From positions 124,001 to 188,000 of the forward strand of contig NZ_CP039648.1 in NCBI RefSeq assembly GCF_004923315.1: a stretch of 64,000 nucleotides of DNA, in the 5' to 3' direction. The stretch is from Azospirillum sp. TSA2s (GTDB lineage: Bacteria; Pseudomonadota; Alphaproteobacteria; Azospirillales; Azospirillaceae). Made by a program: the position numbers and the translations under genes. A model generated the notes under the pieces. That model had not been told where the DNA came from. It made no database searches and saw only the letters and a list, made by a program, of their open reading frames with translations. This document shows positions 44,433 through 52,970 of this stretch, in pieces (position 1 is the first letter of the stretch; each line of letters begins with the position of its first letter).

Positions 44433-45722
44433 ATGAGCACCAACCAGTCCTTCGTCGCCCGTCGCGAGGCCGCCGTTTCCCGTGGCATTTCCGCCGGCAT
44501 GCCCTTCTACATCGACCGCGCTGAAAACGCCGAGATGTGGGACATCGAGGGCAAGCGCTTCATCGACTTCGCCGGCGGCATCGCCGTGCTGAACACCGGC
44601 CACCGCCACCCGAAGGTGATGGAGGCGGTGAAGGCGCAGCTGGAGCGCTTCACCCACACCTGCGCGATGGTCACGCCCTATGACAGCTTCGTCGAGTTGG
44701 CGGAGAAGCTGAACGCGCTGGTCCCCGGCCCGACCCCGAAGAAGACCGCCTTCTTCACCACCGGCGCCGAGGCGGTCGAGAACGCCGTCAAGGTCGCCCG
44801 CGCCGCCACCGGCCGTCCCGGCGTCGTCGCCTTCTCCGGCGGCTTCCACGGCCGCACGCTGCTGACCATGGGCCTGACCGGCAAGGTCGTGCCCTACAAG
44901 GTCGGCTTCGGTCCCTTCCCGGCCGAGATCTTCCACGTGCCGTTCCCCAACGCCTACCGCGGCATCAGCGAGGCGGAGAGCCTGAAGGCGCTGGACAATC
45001 TGTTCAAGTCCGACGTCGATCCGGCCCGCGTCGCTGCGATCATCATCGAGCCGGTGCAGGGCGAGGGCGGCTTCAACATCGCCAGCCCGTCCTTCCTGCA
45101 GGCGATCCGCGCGGTCTGCGACAAGCACGGCATCGTCATGATCGTCGACGAAATCCAGACCGGTTTCGCCCGCACCGGCAAGATGTTTGCCGTCGAGCAT
45201 GCCGGGATCGAGCCGGACCTGATCACGATGGCCAAGAGCCTGGCCGGCGGCTTCCCGCTGTCGGCGCTGACCGGCAAGGCGGCGCTGATGGACGCGCCGA
45301 TCCCCGGCGGCCTGGGCGGCACCTATGCCGGCAGCCCGCTGGCGACCACCGCCGCGCTGGCCGTCATCGATGTCATCGAGGAAGAGAAGCTGATCGAGCG
45401 CGCCGAAAAGCTCGGTGAGCGCATCGCCGGCCGCTTCCGCACCATGGCCCAGCGCAACAGCCTGTCGGTGATCGGCGACGTCCGCAACCTGGGCGCCATG
45501 GTTGCCATGGAACTGGTGACCGACCGCGAGACCAAGGAGCCGGCCGCCGACCTGACCAAGGCGCTGGTCGCCAAGGCGGCGGAAAAGGGCCTGATCCTGC
45601 TGTCCTGCGGCACCTACGCCAACGTCGTCCGCATCCTGGTCCCGCTGACCGCCTCCGATGCCCTGGTCGACGAAGGCCTGGACATCATCGAGCGTTCGCT
45701 GGAAGAACTGGTGTCGGCGTAA
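44433..45722 (+). CDS. gabT: 4-aminobutyrate (or 5-aminovalerate) aminotransferase GabT/DavT
   Basis: A 429-residue class III PLP aminotransferase that transfers the omega-amino group to 2-oxoglutarate. The PLP lysine lies in TMAKSLAGGFPLSALTG, with the upstream VDEIQTGFARTGKMFAVEH as the phosphate/PLP region and FSGGFHGRTLLTMGLTGK typical of GabT. It starts 23 bases after gabD, with AAAGGAAAG before the ATG. GabT proteins often act on both 4-aminobutyrate and 5-aminovalerate; the neighbouring CoA-transferase argues for at least some of the latter. Confidence 0.93.
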   Translation: MSTNQSFVARREAAVSRGISAGMPFYIDRAENAEMWDIEGKRFIDFAGGIAVLNTGHRHPKVMEAVKAQLERFTHTCAMVTPYDSFVELAEKLNALVPGPTPKKTAFFTTGAEAVENAVKVARAATGRPGVVAFSGGFHGRTLLTMGLTGKVVPYKVGFGPFPAEIFHVPFPNAYRGISEAESLKALDNLFKSDVDPARVAAIIIEPVQGEGGFNIASPSFLQAIRAVCDKHGIVMIVDEIQTGFARTGKMFAVEHAGIEPDLITMAKSLAGGFPLSALTGKAALMDAPIPGGLGGTYAGSPLATTAALAVIDVIEEEKLIERAEKLGERIAGRFRTMAQRNSLSVIGDVRNLGAMVAMELVTDRETKEPAADLTKALVAKAAEKGLILLSCGTYANVVRILVPLTASDALVDEGLDIIERSLEELVSA

Positions 45723-45730
45723 TAGGTTCC

Positions 45731-45930
45731 CTCCCTTGCGAAGCGGGGGAGGGCGTGGAGCCGACGGCCGCAGGCCGGACGAGCACCGAAGGTGATCGTA
45801 GGCGGAGTGCGGTCGCGAGGCTTGCGAGCGACTTCGGGGCCCATGGCATAGCCATGGGAAGGGTGGGGGCAAGGGGCGTCCAGTCACGGACCCCCACCCC
45901 GACCCTCCCCCGCTCTGGCGGGGGAGGGAG
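45731..45930. repeat. GC-rich palindromic repeat, second family, long form
   Basis: The 227-base gap between gabT and the CoA-transferase begins with CCCTCCCTTGC-GAAGC-GGGGGAGGG and ends with CCCTCCCCCGC-TCTGGC-GGGGGAGGG. Between them are further small dyads (CCGACGGCC-GCA-GGCCGGACG, GTCGC-GAGGCTT-GCGAC, CCCATGGC-ATA-GCCATGGG). It resembles copies at 17755 and 42034 but is about 90 bases longer. Confidence 0.7.
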
Positions 45931-45949
45931 GAACAACAGGAGGAAGACC

Positions 45950-47152
45950 TTGGCCGGACCCTTGTCGCACATCCGGGTGCTGGAGCTGTCGCGCGTGCTG
46001 GCCGGGCCGTGGTCGGCGCAGACGCTGGCCGATCTCGGCGCCGACGTGATCAAGGTGGAACGGCCGGGTGCCGGCGACGACACCCGTGCCTGGGGTCCGC
46101 CCTGGGCCGGCGACCAGTCGGCCTATTTCCTGTCGACCAACCGCGGCAAGCGCTCCATCACCATCGACTTCGAACGGCCGGAGGGTCAGGAACTCGTCCG
46201 CAAGCTCGCGGCCCAGGCCGACGTCGTCATCGAGAATTTCAAGGTCGGCGGGCTGGTCAAATACGGCCTCGACTATGACAGCCTGAAGGCGGTGAACCCG
46301 CGGCTGGTCTATTGCTCGATCACCGGCTTCGGTCAGACCGGGCCGTACCGCAACCGTGCCGGCTACGACTTCATGATCCAGGGCATGGGCGGGTTGATGA
46401 GCATCACCGGCCAGCCCGACGGCGAGCCGGGCGGCGGCCCGGTCAAGGTCGGCGTCGCGGTGACCGACATCTTCACCGGCCTCTACGCCACCATCGGCAT
46501 CATGGGCGCGCTGGCCCATCGCGACCGCACCGGCGAGGGGCAGCAGGTCGACCTCGCCCTGCTCGACGTCCAGGTGGCGGTTCTGGCCAATCAGGCGATG
46601 AATTGCCTGGTCGGCGGCAAGGCGCCGCAGCGGCTCGGCAACGCCCACCCGAACATCGTGCCCTATCAGGCTTTCGCCACCCGCGACGGCTACATCATCC
46701 TGGCGGTCGGCAACGACGGCCAGTTCGCCAAGTTCTGCGCCGTCGCCGGCCGTCCCGATCTGGCGAAGGACGAACGCTATGCCACCAACCCGGCCCGCGT
46801 CGCCAACCGCAAGGAGCTGGTGGCGCTGCTGGAGGAACTGATCCGCACCCGCGACAGCCACGACTGGCTGGCCGCGCTGGAGGAGGTCGGCGTGCCCTGC
46901 GGCCCGATCAACGACCTGACCGCGGTGTTCGAGGACCCCCAGGTGAAGGCCCGCAACATTCACCAGGACCTGCCGCACCCGACCCAGGGCAGCGTGCCGA
47001 CGGTGGCGAGCCCGATCCGCTACAGCGGCACCCCGCTGGTGCACGACACCGCCCCGCCGACGCTGGGCCAGCACACCGACGCGGTGCTGGCGGAGTCCCT
47101 CGGCCTGAGCGAGGCCGACATCGCGTCCTTGCGCGAGAAGGGCGTGATCTGA
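45950..47152 (+). CDS. CoA-transferase, CaiB/BaiF family (glutarate-type), TTG start
   Basis: A 400-residue class III CoA-transferase. The family N-terminus LSHIRVLELSRVLAGPWSAQ is followed by DLGADVIKVERPGAGDDTRAWGPP, where the catalytic Asp lies further on in the ITGFGQTGPYRNRAGYDFMIQGMGG region, and by AHREDRTG-like AHRDRTGEGQQVDLALLDVQ. The overall text is close to the glutarate CoA-transferase (GcdG) type known from Pseudomonas. The start is TTG with AGGAGG six bases before it; no ATG fits. Placed after gabT it would activate glutarate coming from 5-aminovalerate; this is inference. Confidence 0.85.
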   Translation: MAGPLSHIRVLELSRVLAGPWSAQTLADLGADVIKVERPGAGDDTRAWGPPWAGDQSAYFLSTNRGKRSITIDFERPEGQELVRKLAAQADVVIENFKVGGLVKYGLDYDSLKAVNPRLVYCSITGFGQTGPYRNRAGYDFMIQGMGGLMSITGQPDGEPGGGPVKVGVAVTDIFTGLYATIGIMGALAHRDRTGEGQQVDLALLDVQVAVLANQAMNCLVGGKAPQRLGNAHPNIVPYQAFATRDGYIILAVGNDGQFAKFCAVAGRPDLAKDERYATNPARVANRKELVALLEELIRTRDSHDWLAALEEVGVPCGPINDLTAVFEDPQVKARNIHQDLPHPTQGSVPTVASPIRYSGTPLVHDTAPPTLGQHTDAVLAESLGLSEADIASLREKGVI

Positions 47153-47198
47153 CCGCAGGAGTGGGGAGCCGGAAAGCACCGACTTTCCGGCTGCCCGA

Positions 47199-48239
47199 TC
47201 AGAACTCCGTCACCACGGTCACGCCGGCGCCCTCGAACCTGTCCATGGCCATCAGGGCGTCGATGGACTGCTCCAGCGTAATCGTTCTGCCGATCAGCTT
47301 CTCCGGCGCCAGCTTGCCGGAGCGCATCATCTCCAGCATCGCGTCATAGCGATGGGCCTGCATGCCGTGGCTGCCGAGGATTTCCAACTCCTGGGCGATG
47401 ACGCGGCTCATCGGGATGGCCGGCGTGCTGTTCTCGGCCAGCATCAGGCCGACCTGCACATGCTTGCCCCGCTTGCGCAGGTTGCTGATCGAGTTGAAGC
47501 AGGTGGTGGGGTGTCCCAGCGCGTCGAGCGAGACATGGGCGCCGCCGCGCGTGATCTCGAGGACCGCTTCGGCGACCTCACCGACCTCCGATGCGTTCAC
47601 CGTGGCGGTCGCGCCGAGTGCTCGGGCCATGTCGAGCTTGTCTTCCGAAATGTCGATGGCGACGACATTGGCGCCCACCGCGTTGGCGATCATGATCGCC
47701 GACAGGCCGACGCCGCCGCAGCCGTGAACGGCCACCCACTGGCCGGCGGATGTCTTGCCCTGATCGACGACGGCGCGGAAGGAGGTCACGAAGCGGCAGC
47801 CGAGGCTGGCGGCCGTGGTGAAGTCCATCGTCTCCGGCAGCCGCACCAGATTGATGTCCGCCTGATGCAGGCCGACATATTGCGCGAAGGACCCCCAGTG
47901 GGTGAAGCCGGGTTGAAACTGCCGGTCGCAGACCTGATGATTGCCGGAATGGCATTCGGGACAGGCGCCGCAGCCGCCGACGAACGGGACCGTCACCCGG
48001 TCGCCGACCTTCCATTTCGTCACATCCTTGCCGACCGCTTCGACGATGCCGGCCAGCTCATGACCGGGCACATGGGGAAGCCGGATGTCGGTGTCATGGC
48101 CGACCCAGCCATGCCAGTCGCTGCGGCAAACCCCGGTCGCCATCACCTTGACGACGACGCCATGCGGCTCCGGCGTCGGATCGGGCACGGTCATGATTTG
48201 GGGCGGTGCGGAAAACGCCTCGTAGACCACCGCTTTCAT
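47199..48239 (-). CDS. Zinc-dependent alcohol dehydrogenase
   Basis: A 346-residue medium-chain dehydrogenase. The catalytic zinc ligands are in [15 protein letters not shown] (Cys) and HVPGHELAG (His-Glu), with the third Cys further down in [12 protein letters not shown]. The structural zinc site is [15 protein letters not shown]. The Rossmann glycine motif is [14 protein letters not shown], and [10 protein letters not shown] indicates NAD preference by the acidic residue at the end of beta-2. Ligand unknown. It is divergent from an Lrp/AsnC regulator across twin dyads. Confidence 0.92.
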   Translation of the reverse strand: MKAVVYEAFSAPPQIMTVPDPTPEPHGVVVKVMATGVCRSDWHGWVGHDTDIRLPHVPGHELAGIVEAVGKDVTKWKVGDRVTVPFVGGCGACPECHSGNHQVCDRQFQPGFTHWGSFAQYVGLHQADINLVRLPETMDFTTAASLGCRFVTSFRAVVDQGKTSAGQWVAVHGCGGVGLSAIMIANAVGANVVAIDISEDKLDMARALGATATVNASEVGEVAEAVLEITRGGAHVSLDALGHPTTCFNSISNLRKRGKHVQVGLMLAENSTPAIPMSRVIAQELEILGSHGMQAHRYDAMLEMMRSGKLAPEKLIGRTITLEQSIDALMAMDRFEGAGVTVVTEF

Positions 48240-48285
48240 CGGGATTCTCCTGCTGGATTTTCCCGGTATTCTACGGCGAAGCCGC

Positions 48286-48341
48286 TGAAATTGCCTTTCA
48301 ATTGAAGACAGGGTGTTCCCGAGATATGAAAGGGTCTTTCA
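48286..48341. promoter_or_regulatory. Twin TGAAA-N5-TTTCA sites
   Basis: Two copies of the dyad TGAAA-N5-TTTCA lie at 48286-48300 and 48327-48341, 41 bases centre to centre (about four helical turns). They occupy the gap between the alcohol dehydrogenase and the Lrp/AsnC gene. Lrp-family octamers bind spaced sites on one DNA face, so the pair is a strong operator candidate. Confidence 0.65.
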
Positions 48342-48374
48342 GGAGAATCGGCCTTCTTGAAGGAATTCGCCGGG

Positions 48375-48854
48375 ATGGACGTGTTCGATAAAATGGATGC
48401 CACGATCGTGGACCGGCTGCAGCAGGATGGCCGGCTGTCCAACGCCAAGCTTGCCGAGCAACTGGCGCTGAGCGAGGCATCCTGCTGGCGTCGCCAGAAG
48501 CGTCTGGAGGACAGCGGGGTCATCAAGGGCTATCAGGCGGTGCTCGACCGCCGGAAGCTCGGCTTCGGCGTGATGGCCTTCGTGCAGATCGTCTGCACGC
48601 AGCATGGCGAGGAGGTGACCGCGGCGTTCGAGGCGGTCATCCAGGCCTGCCCCTATGTGCTGGGTTGCCACAACACAACCGGCGAGGCCGATTTTCTGCT
48701 GATCGTCGTCGCCCGCGATCTCGACGATTACAGCAGGTTCGTCGACACGGTGCTGCGAAAGCTTCCGGGCGTCGCCAGCATCCGCTCCAACCTCTCCCTG
48801 CGGGAGATGAAGGCGACGAACCGGCTGCCCGTTCTGGCGGAGCCCTTCCGCTGA
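48375..48854 (+). CDS. Lrp/AsnC family transcriptional regulator
   Basis: A 159-residue regulator. The N-terminal helix-turn-helix is MDATIVDRLQQDGRLSNAKLAEQLALSEASCWRRQKRLEDSGVI, with the linker GYQAVLDRRKLGFGVMAFVQI, and the C-terminal RAM effector domain is complete (VLGCHNTTGEADFLLIVVARDLDDYSRFV, GVASIRSNLSLREMK). The ATG is preceded by AAGGA ten bases away; a TTG six codons earlier (with AGGAG at 12 bases) is possible. It probably controls the divergent dehydrogenase and itself. Confidence 0.92.
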   Translation: MDVFDKMDATIVDRLQQDGRLSNAKLAEQLALSEASCWRRQKRLEDSGVIKGYQAVLDRRKLGFGVMAFVQIVCTQHGEEVTAAFEAVIQACPYVLGCHNTTGEADFLLIVVARDLDDYSRFVDTVLRKLPGVASIRSNLSLREMKATNRLPVLAEPFR

Positions 48855-49008
48855 CGGTCCGGCTCCCGCAGCCGATGGAATTTTCGCATCGCTCCTGCCC
48901 GCCGGGCGGGGGTTGCGTTCGTCCGCCAATCCAGCAAAATCGCTGCCCGCCCAGGCCTCCGGCCTGCTCCTGCGGATCACGCCCTCAAACCATCCCCGGA
49001 TCCCGTCC

Positions 49009-49911
49009 ATGACCGCGGCCCCCGCGACCGACACCCGCCTCGGCATCCTGATGATGCTGGGCGGCATGACGCTGTTCACGCTGAACGACGCGCTCGGCAA
49101 ATGGCTGGTGGCCGACCATCCGGTCGCCATGCTGATCGCGGTGCGCAGCCTGTTCGGGCTGGCGGTTTTGGCGCCGATGATCTGGCGCGACGGCTTCGCC
49201 GCGGTCTTCGCCGTCGACCGGCTGCCGCTGCACATCCTGCGCGTGGTCCTGATGACGGTGGACGTCGCCTGTTTCTATTGGGCGGTCGGCTATCTGCCCT
49301 TGGCCGACGTGATGACCATCTACATGTCGGCGCCGCTGATCGTCACCGCTCTGTCGGTGCTGGTCCTGCGGGAAAGCGTCGGCTGGCGCCGCTGGGTGGC
49401 GGTTCTGGTCGGATTCGTCGGCGTCGTCATCGTGTTGAATCCAACCGGCCGCTTCGACCTGCTGCCGTCGCTGGTGGCGTTGGTCGGCGCCTTCATCTTC
49501 TCCAGCGGCGTCATCTCAACCCGTGTCCTGCGCTCCTCCTCCAGCCTGACGCTGGTCGGCAACCAGATGGTCGGCGGCATCCTGATCGGCGGGGCGGCGC
49601 TGCCCTGGTCGTGGCAGGCGCCGGGCTGGGTGGGCTTCTTCCTGCTGGGGCTGCTGGGCGTCTCGGCACTGGCCGGCCACGCCATGATGAACCGCTCGCT
49701 GCAACTCAGCCCGGCCGCGGTGGTGGTGCCGTTCCAGTACGTGTCGATCCTGTGGGCGGTTGTGCTCGACCTCGCCGTCTGGGGCACCGCGCCGACCGCC
49801 CGCATGGGGGTGGGGGCGGCGCTGATCATCGGCAGCGGCCTGTTCATCGTCTATCGCGAGCAGCGCGTGAAGCGCGGCGTGGTGGCCGAAGGGGTGACGG
49901 AGGTGCCGTGA
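49009..49911 (+). CDS. EamA/DMT-family membrane transporter
   Basis: A 300-residue protein with ten predicted membrane helices in two EamA halves. GILMMLGGMTLFTLNDALGKWLV opens the first, with AVRSLFGLAVLAPMIW and IYMSAPLIVTALSVLVLRESVGWRRW, and GVISTRVLRSSSSLTLVGNQM the second. Such proteins export small metabolites or amino acids. The 154 bases before it hold no clear promoter. The start is weakly supported by CCCCGGATCC; no better one exists in frame. Confidence 0.88.
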   Translation: MTAAPATDTRLGILMMLGGMTLFTLNDALGKWLVADHPVAMLIAVRSLFGLAVLAPMIWRDGFAAVFAVDRLPLHILRVVLMTVDVACFYWAVGYLPLADVMTIYMSAPLIVTALSVLVLRESVGWRRWVAVLVGFVGVVIVLNPTGRFDLLPSLVALVGAFIFSSGVISTRVLRSSSSLTLVGNQMVGGILIGGAALPWSWQAPGWVGFFLLGLLGVSALAGHAMMNRSLQLSPAAVVVPFQYVSILWAVVLDLAVWGTAPTARMGVGAALIIGSGLFIVYREQRVKRGVVAEGVTEVP

Positions 49912-49920
49912 GGCGGCCCC

Positions 49921-50334
49921 TCATCCCCCGAAGAAGCGCGGCACCAGCCTGACCGTCAGCGGATCCAGCGGGCGCCAGCCATAGTCGCGGATGACGTCGT
50001 TGGACTCGACCGGCCGTCGGCCATCGGCCAGCGACCATGTGATGTGGTAGGTCGATCCGTCCGGCCGGTCGCTGGTGCCGTCGATGGCGACGACCAGCGC
50101 CTGCACCCCCTCGCCGTCGTCGGCGCAGCCGATCACCTCGGCCAGCGTGGCGGTGGGCAGCGGGTCCTGCGGGCCGGCGCCGAACTGCAGCGTGACATGG
50201 TCGGCGACCAGCCGTTCATAGCGCGGCGGGACCTGGGCCAGCAGGCGGCCGCGCTCGTCGGCCGGCAGTTCCCACCCGGTGTATCCCGATCCCATCACCG
50301 CTTCCCCTAAGCCGAAAGGCGCCGGCACACTCAC
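49921..50334 (-). CDS. Putative 2H-phosphoesterase-like protein
   Basis: A 137-residue protein. Two H-x-[TS] motifs stand about 60 residues apart, DHVTLQFG and YHITWS, the signature of 2H phosphoesterases and RNA-ligase/cyclic-phosphodiesterase-like proteins, which handle 2',3'-cyclic ends of RNA or ADP-ribose 1'',2''-cyclic phosphate. The N-terminal GYTGWELPADERGRLLAQVPPRYERLV is typical of 'Swiss-army-knife' RNA-repair relatives. The GTG start overlaps the previous stop (GTGA) with AAAGG just upstream; an ATG 13 codons later is an alternative. It is the last gene of a three-gene unit. Confidence 0.65.
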   Translation of the reverse strand: MSVPAPFGLGEAVMGSGYTGWELPADERGRLLAQVPPRYERLVADHVTLQFGAGPQDPLPTATLAEVIGCADDGEGVQALVVAIDGTSDRPDGSTYHITWSLADGRRPVESNDVIRDYGWRPLDPLTVRLVPRFFGG

Positions 50335-51641
50335 CGCCGGCCGCCTTTCATGATCCCGTCCATGATCTTATTCGCTTCCGCCGGCCCGGCAATCAGCTCA
50401 ATCATGCGGATGGCGGTATAGCCGGTGCGGGCGTTGCCGGCGGGGCCGGCCAGTTCCTTTTGCGCCCGCTCGGTCAGCGAGGCGGTGGTCTTCTGCGTCA
50501 TCTCCCGCAACTCGCCGCGCAGCCCCAGCGAATCGGCGATGGTCGCGCATTTGCGCAGCGCCCGCGCGTGGTTCTCCGCCTGGGCAAGCTGCGCCCGTCC
50601 CTCGCGGACATCGCCGCCGCCATCCAGCGCGCCGATGGCCGAGACGATGCCGGCGTCGGCATCCTGCAGCACCTGGGTCTTCACCATGGAGTGGACGGAG
50701 CTGCGGACCTGTTTCAGCCGCTGGTCGAACTCCTTGTTGCGGCTCTGCTCCATCGCCGCGCGGGTGGCGTCCAGGGTGGCGACGAGGTCGAGCGCCAGAT
50801 CGGCCACCGCCATGCGATCCGCATTCCCGGCGCTCTGTCCCGCCCGCGAGCGGTCCTCGATCTGGGCGACGACCGTGCCGCTCAGCGACATGAACAGCGC
50901 GGCGCGGTCGGCCGATTTCTGCCCCAGATCCATGTCCCACAGCCCGCTCAGCAGCACCGACGGGTTGGTCAGCCGCGACGCGGCCAGCAGCACGAAGATC
51001 TTCAGCGCGTCCGGCCGGATGCGGGACAGCCGCCGGCCGATGGCCTGGATCGCTTCGATATGGTCGGCGTGCAGCTTCGGCACCGGCTTTGGCGACAGCG
51101 CCGCCTTCAGCTCCGCCACCTCGGACGCGATGGACAGGATGACGGCGATGTCGGCCAGCGCCCGCGTCCGGTTGGGGTTCATCCGCAGGTCCAGCGGCTC
51201 GCTGAAATGTCCGGCAACCGCTCCCTCGGCGATCTTCGCCACCGCCGCCGCGCATTCCGTCCAGAACGTCTCGCGCAGCGCCTTATGCTCCGCCCCCTCC
51301 TCCAGGGCGGGGCGGTAGGCGCGCAGCCGGTCCTTGCCGATTTCCGCTTCGACCAGCGGCCACAGGCCGTTCATCAGCGACCGCTCGATCACGCTCAGCG
51401 GCACCGGGTCGGCCTTGCCCAGCGCTTCGAACAAATCCTCGAACGGGTCGCAGAACAGGCGCTTCAGGGTCGGCCGGCGGCTCAGACGCAGCTCCACCAG
51501 CCGCGGGCGGATGACGGCGATGGTGCGCTGGATGTCGGGATGGTCGTTCATCTGCTCCAGCAGGCCGACGACCTGGCGGAACTTGGCCTCGTCGATGTCC
51601 ATCAGCTTGTCGCCCAGCGCGACCAGATCCCTCATCTCCAT
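50331..51641 (-). CDS. Large helical protein of unknown function
   Basis: A 436-residue protein without membrane segments. It begins MEMRDLVALGDKLMDID, then VVGLLEQMNDHPDIQRTIAVIRPRLVELRLSRRPTLKRLFCDPFEDLFE. It is almost entirely helical by eye, with repeated pattern of hydrophobic heptads (DRMAVADLALDLVATLDATRAAMEQSRN). A KPVPKLHADHIEAIQAIGRRLSRIRPDALKIFVLLAAS segment and the closing AGPAEANKIMDGIMKGGRR carry no recognised motif. It follows the next gene by two bases and overlaps the 2H-like gene by GTGA. Confidence 0.7.
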   Translation of the reverse strand: MEMRDLVALGDKLMDIDEAKFRQVVGLLEQMNDHPDIQRTIAVIRPRLVELRLSRRPTLKRLFCDPFEDLFEALGKADPVPLSVIERSLMNGLWPLVEAEIGKDRLRAYRPALEEGAEHKALRETFWTECAAAVAKIAEGAVAGHFSEPLDLRMNPNRTRALADIAVILSIASEVAELKAALSPKPVPKLHADHIEAIQAIGRRLSRIRPDALKIFVLLAASRLTNPSVLLSGLWDMDLGQKSADRAALFMSLSGTVVAQIEDRSRAGQSAGNADRMAVADLALDLVATLDATRAAMEQSRNKEFDQRLKQVRSSVHSMVKTQVLQDADAGIVSAIGALDGGGDVREGRAQLAQAENHARALRKCATIADSLGLRGELREMTQKTTASLTERAQKELAGPAGNARTGYTAIRMIELIAGPAEANKIMDGIMKGGRR

Positions 51642-51643
51642 GG

Positions 51644-52747
51644 TCAGGCCGCCTTCCCTTTGATCGTCTCGATCCGCATGACCAGATCGACGTCCAGCTG
51701 GCCGCTGCGCCAGTCGACATAGGCGCGCACCGACCGCTTGTGGCTGGAGATCAGCTTGTCCGCCATCATCGACTGGTCGGCGCGGCCCTCGTCCTTCGGC
51801 AGCAGGGGGATGACGCGGAAGATGTCGTGGACGGCCATGTCCTGGCTGTGGCGGTCCTGGGTCTGCGCGTCGGTCCACAGCAGGATCAGGTATTCCCAGC
51901 CGTCGAGCAGCCAGGACAGCCGGCTCGACGCCTTGCGGATCAGCGCCCGCTTGGTCTCCCACTGGCGCAGCAGGGTCTCGAACGACGCCATCGCCTGATC
52001 GAGCTGGCCGATGACGTTGCGGGCATGGTTGACCGTGTGTTCCGCCACCTCGGCGCAGAATCCGCCGATAGGCGCCGCTTCCGACACGTTGTCGGTCGCC
52101 CAGTCGGTCATGCTGTCGCGGAAGCCCTGCAGGTCGCGCATCAGCCGCCGCAGCCGCGCCGGCTTGGGCGAGCTTGCCAGCCCGATCGACTCCATCAGCA
52201 CCGCCAGCTCGGCGATGCGGCCATACAGCTCGGTCGGCTCCAGCGCCAGACGTTGCGCTGCCTTCATCATCAGGTCGCGCGTCAGCTTCTGCCCCTCGGC
52301 GGAAGTCAGGCCGACCCGCAGGATCTCCGTCGATTCCAGCCCGACCGCCTTCAGCGCCTCGACGATCAGCTGATAGTTGATGAGAAGCCGCTGCTCCTCG
52401 TCGTCGTCCAGCGCCGCTTCGGCCGCCGCCACCGCCCCGCCGCCGGCCAGCCCGCAGCGCGCCGCCTCCAGCACCGCCTTGCGGATGTCGTCGGGCGAAC
52501 AGCCCTCGGCCTTGGCGATCAACTCGTGCAGCATCCGGTCGTGCACCGTCATCGGGAAGGCCAGCGGCAGCGACTTCCACGGCACCACATAGACGCCGCG
52601 CCCTTCCGACAGGTTGGGCACCAGCACCTCCAGCTGGTCGCGGCTGTCCTTGCGCACGCGGGTCTGGGCCAGCACCGGCGTGGTGAAGGCCACCGCGGCA
52701 CCGCGTTCCTCGAAGGTGGACGGGGCGAAATTGGTAAGGGAACGCAT
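51644..52747 (-). CDS. Large protein of unknown function, first gene of a three-gene unit
   Basis: A 367-residue protein with a soluble alpha-rich body. Notable stretches are DQLEVLVPNLSEGRGVYVVPWKSLPLAFPMTVHDRMLHELIAKAEGCSPDDIRKAVLEAARCGLAG near the N-terminus and RKASSRLSWLLDGWEYLILLWTDAQTQDRHSQDM in the C-terminal half. No signal, membrane helix or known catalytic motif. It starts the three-gene unit (this gene, the 436-residue protein, the 2H-like protein), whose stop/start spacing (two bases, then an overlap) implies one transcript. No family assigned. Confidence 0.7.
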   Translation of the reverse strand: MRSLTNFAPSTFEERGAAVAFTTPVLAQTRVRKDSRDQLEVLVPNLSEGRGVYVVPWKSLPLAFPMTVHDRMLHELIAKAEGCSPDDIRKAVLEAARCGLAGGGAVAAAEAALDDDEEQRLLINYQLIVEALKAVGLESTEILRVGLTSAEGQKLTRDLMMKAAQRLALEPTELYGRIAELAVLMESIGLASSPKPARLRRLMRDLQGFRDSMTDWATDNVSEAAPIGGFCAEVAEHTVNHARNVIGQLDQAMASFETLLRQWETKRALIRKASSRLSWLLDGWEYLILLWTDAQTQDRHSQDMAVHDIFRVIPLLPKDEGRADQSMMADKLISSHKRSVRAYVDWRSGQLDVDLVMRIETIKGKAA

Positions 52748-52970
52748 CGTGTCTGCGGCCGTGGCTGCTGGAAATGGTGGAACCGGATGATCGGGTGATT
52801 ACGGCGCCGCGATGCTGAATTTTGCGTTAAATCCAATATAAGCGCCAACGGAAATATATCACCTTTGGACAGTACGCCCGGATCTCTCGCGGTACCCCCC
52901 GCCTGTGGCCTTCACTGTTCCGTCCGCTCGTCCGTTGTCGAAGAAGGACGGTGCGCGGAGGGACGGCGGC

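Noticed and set aside
50331..52580. Continuous minus-strand frame of 749 codons covering two genes
   Set aside because: Its first two thirds are Gly/Arg-rich shadow of the 51644-52747 gene; the real protein begins at the ATG at 51641.
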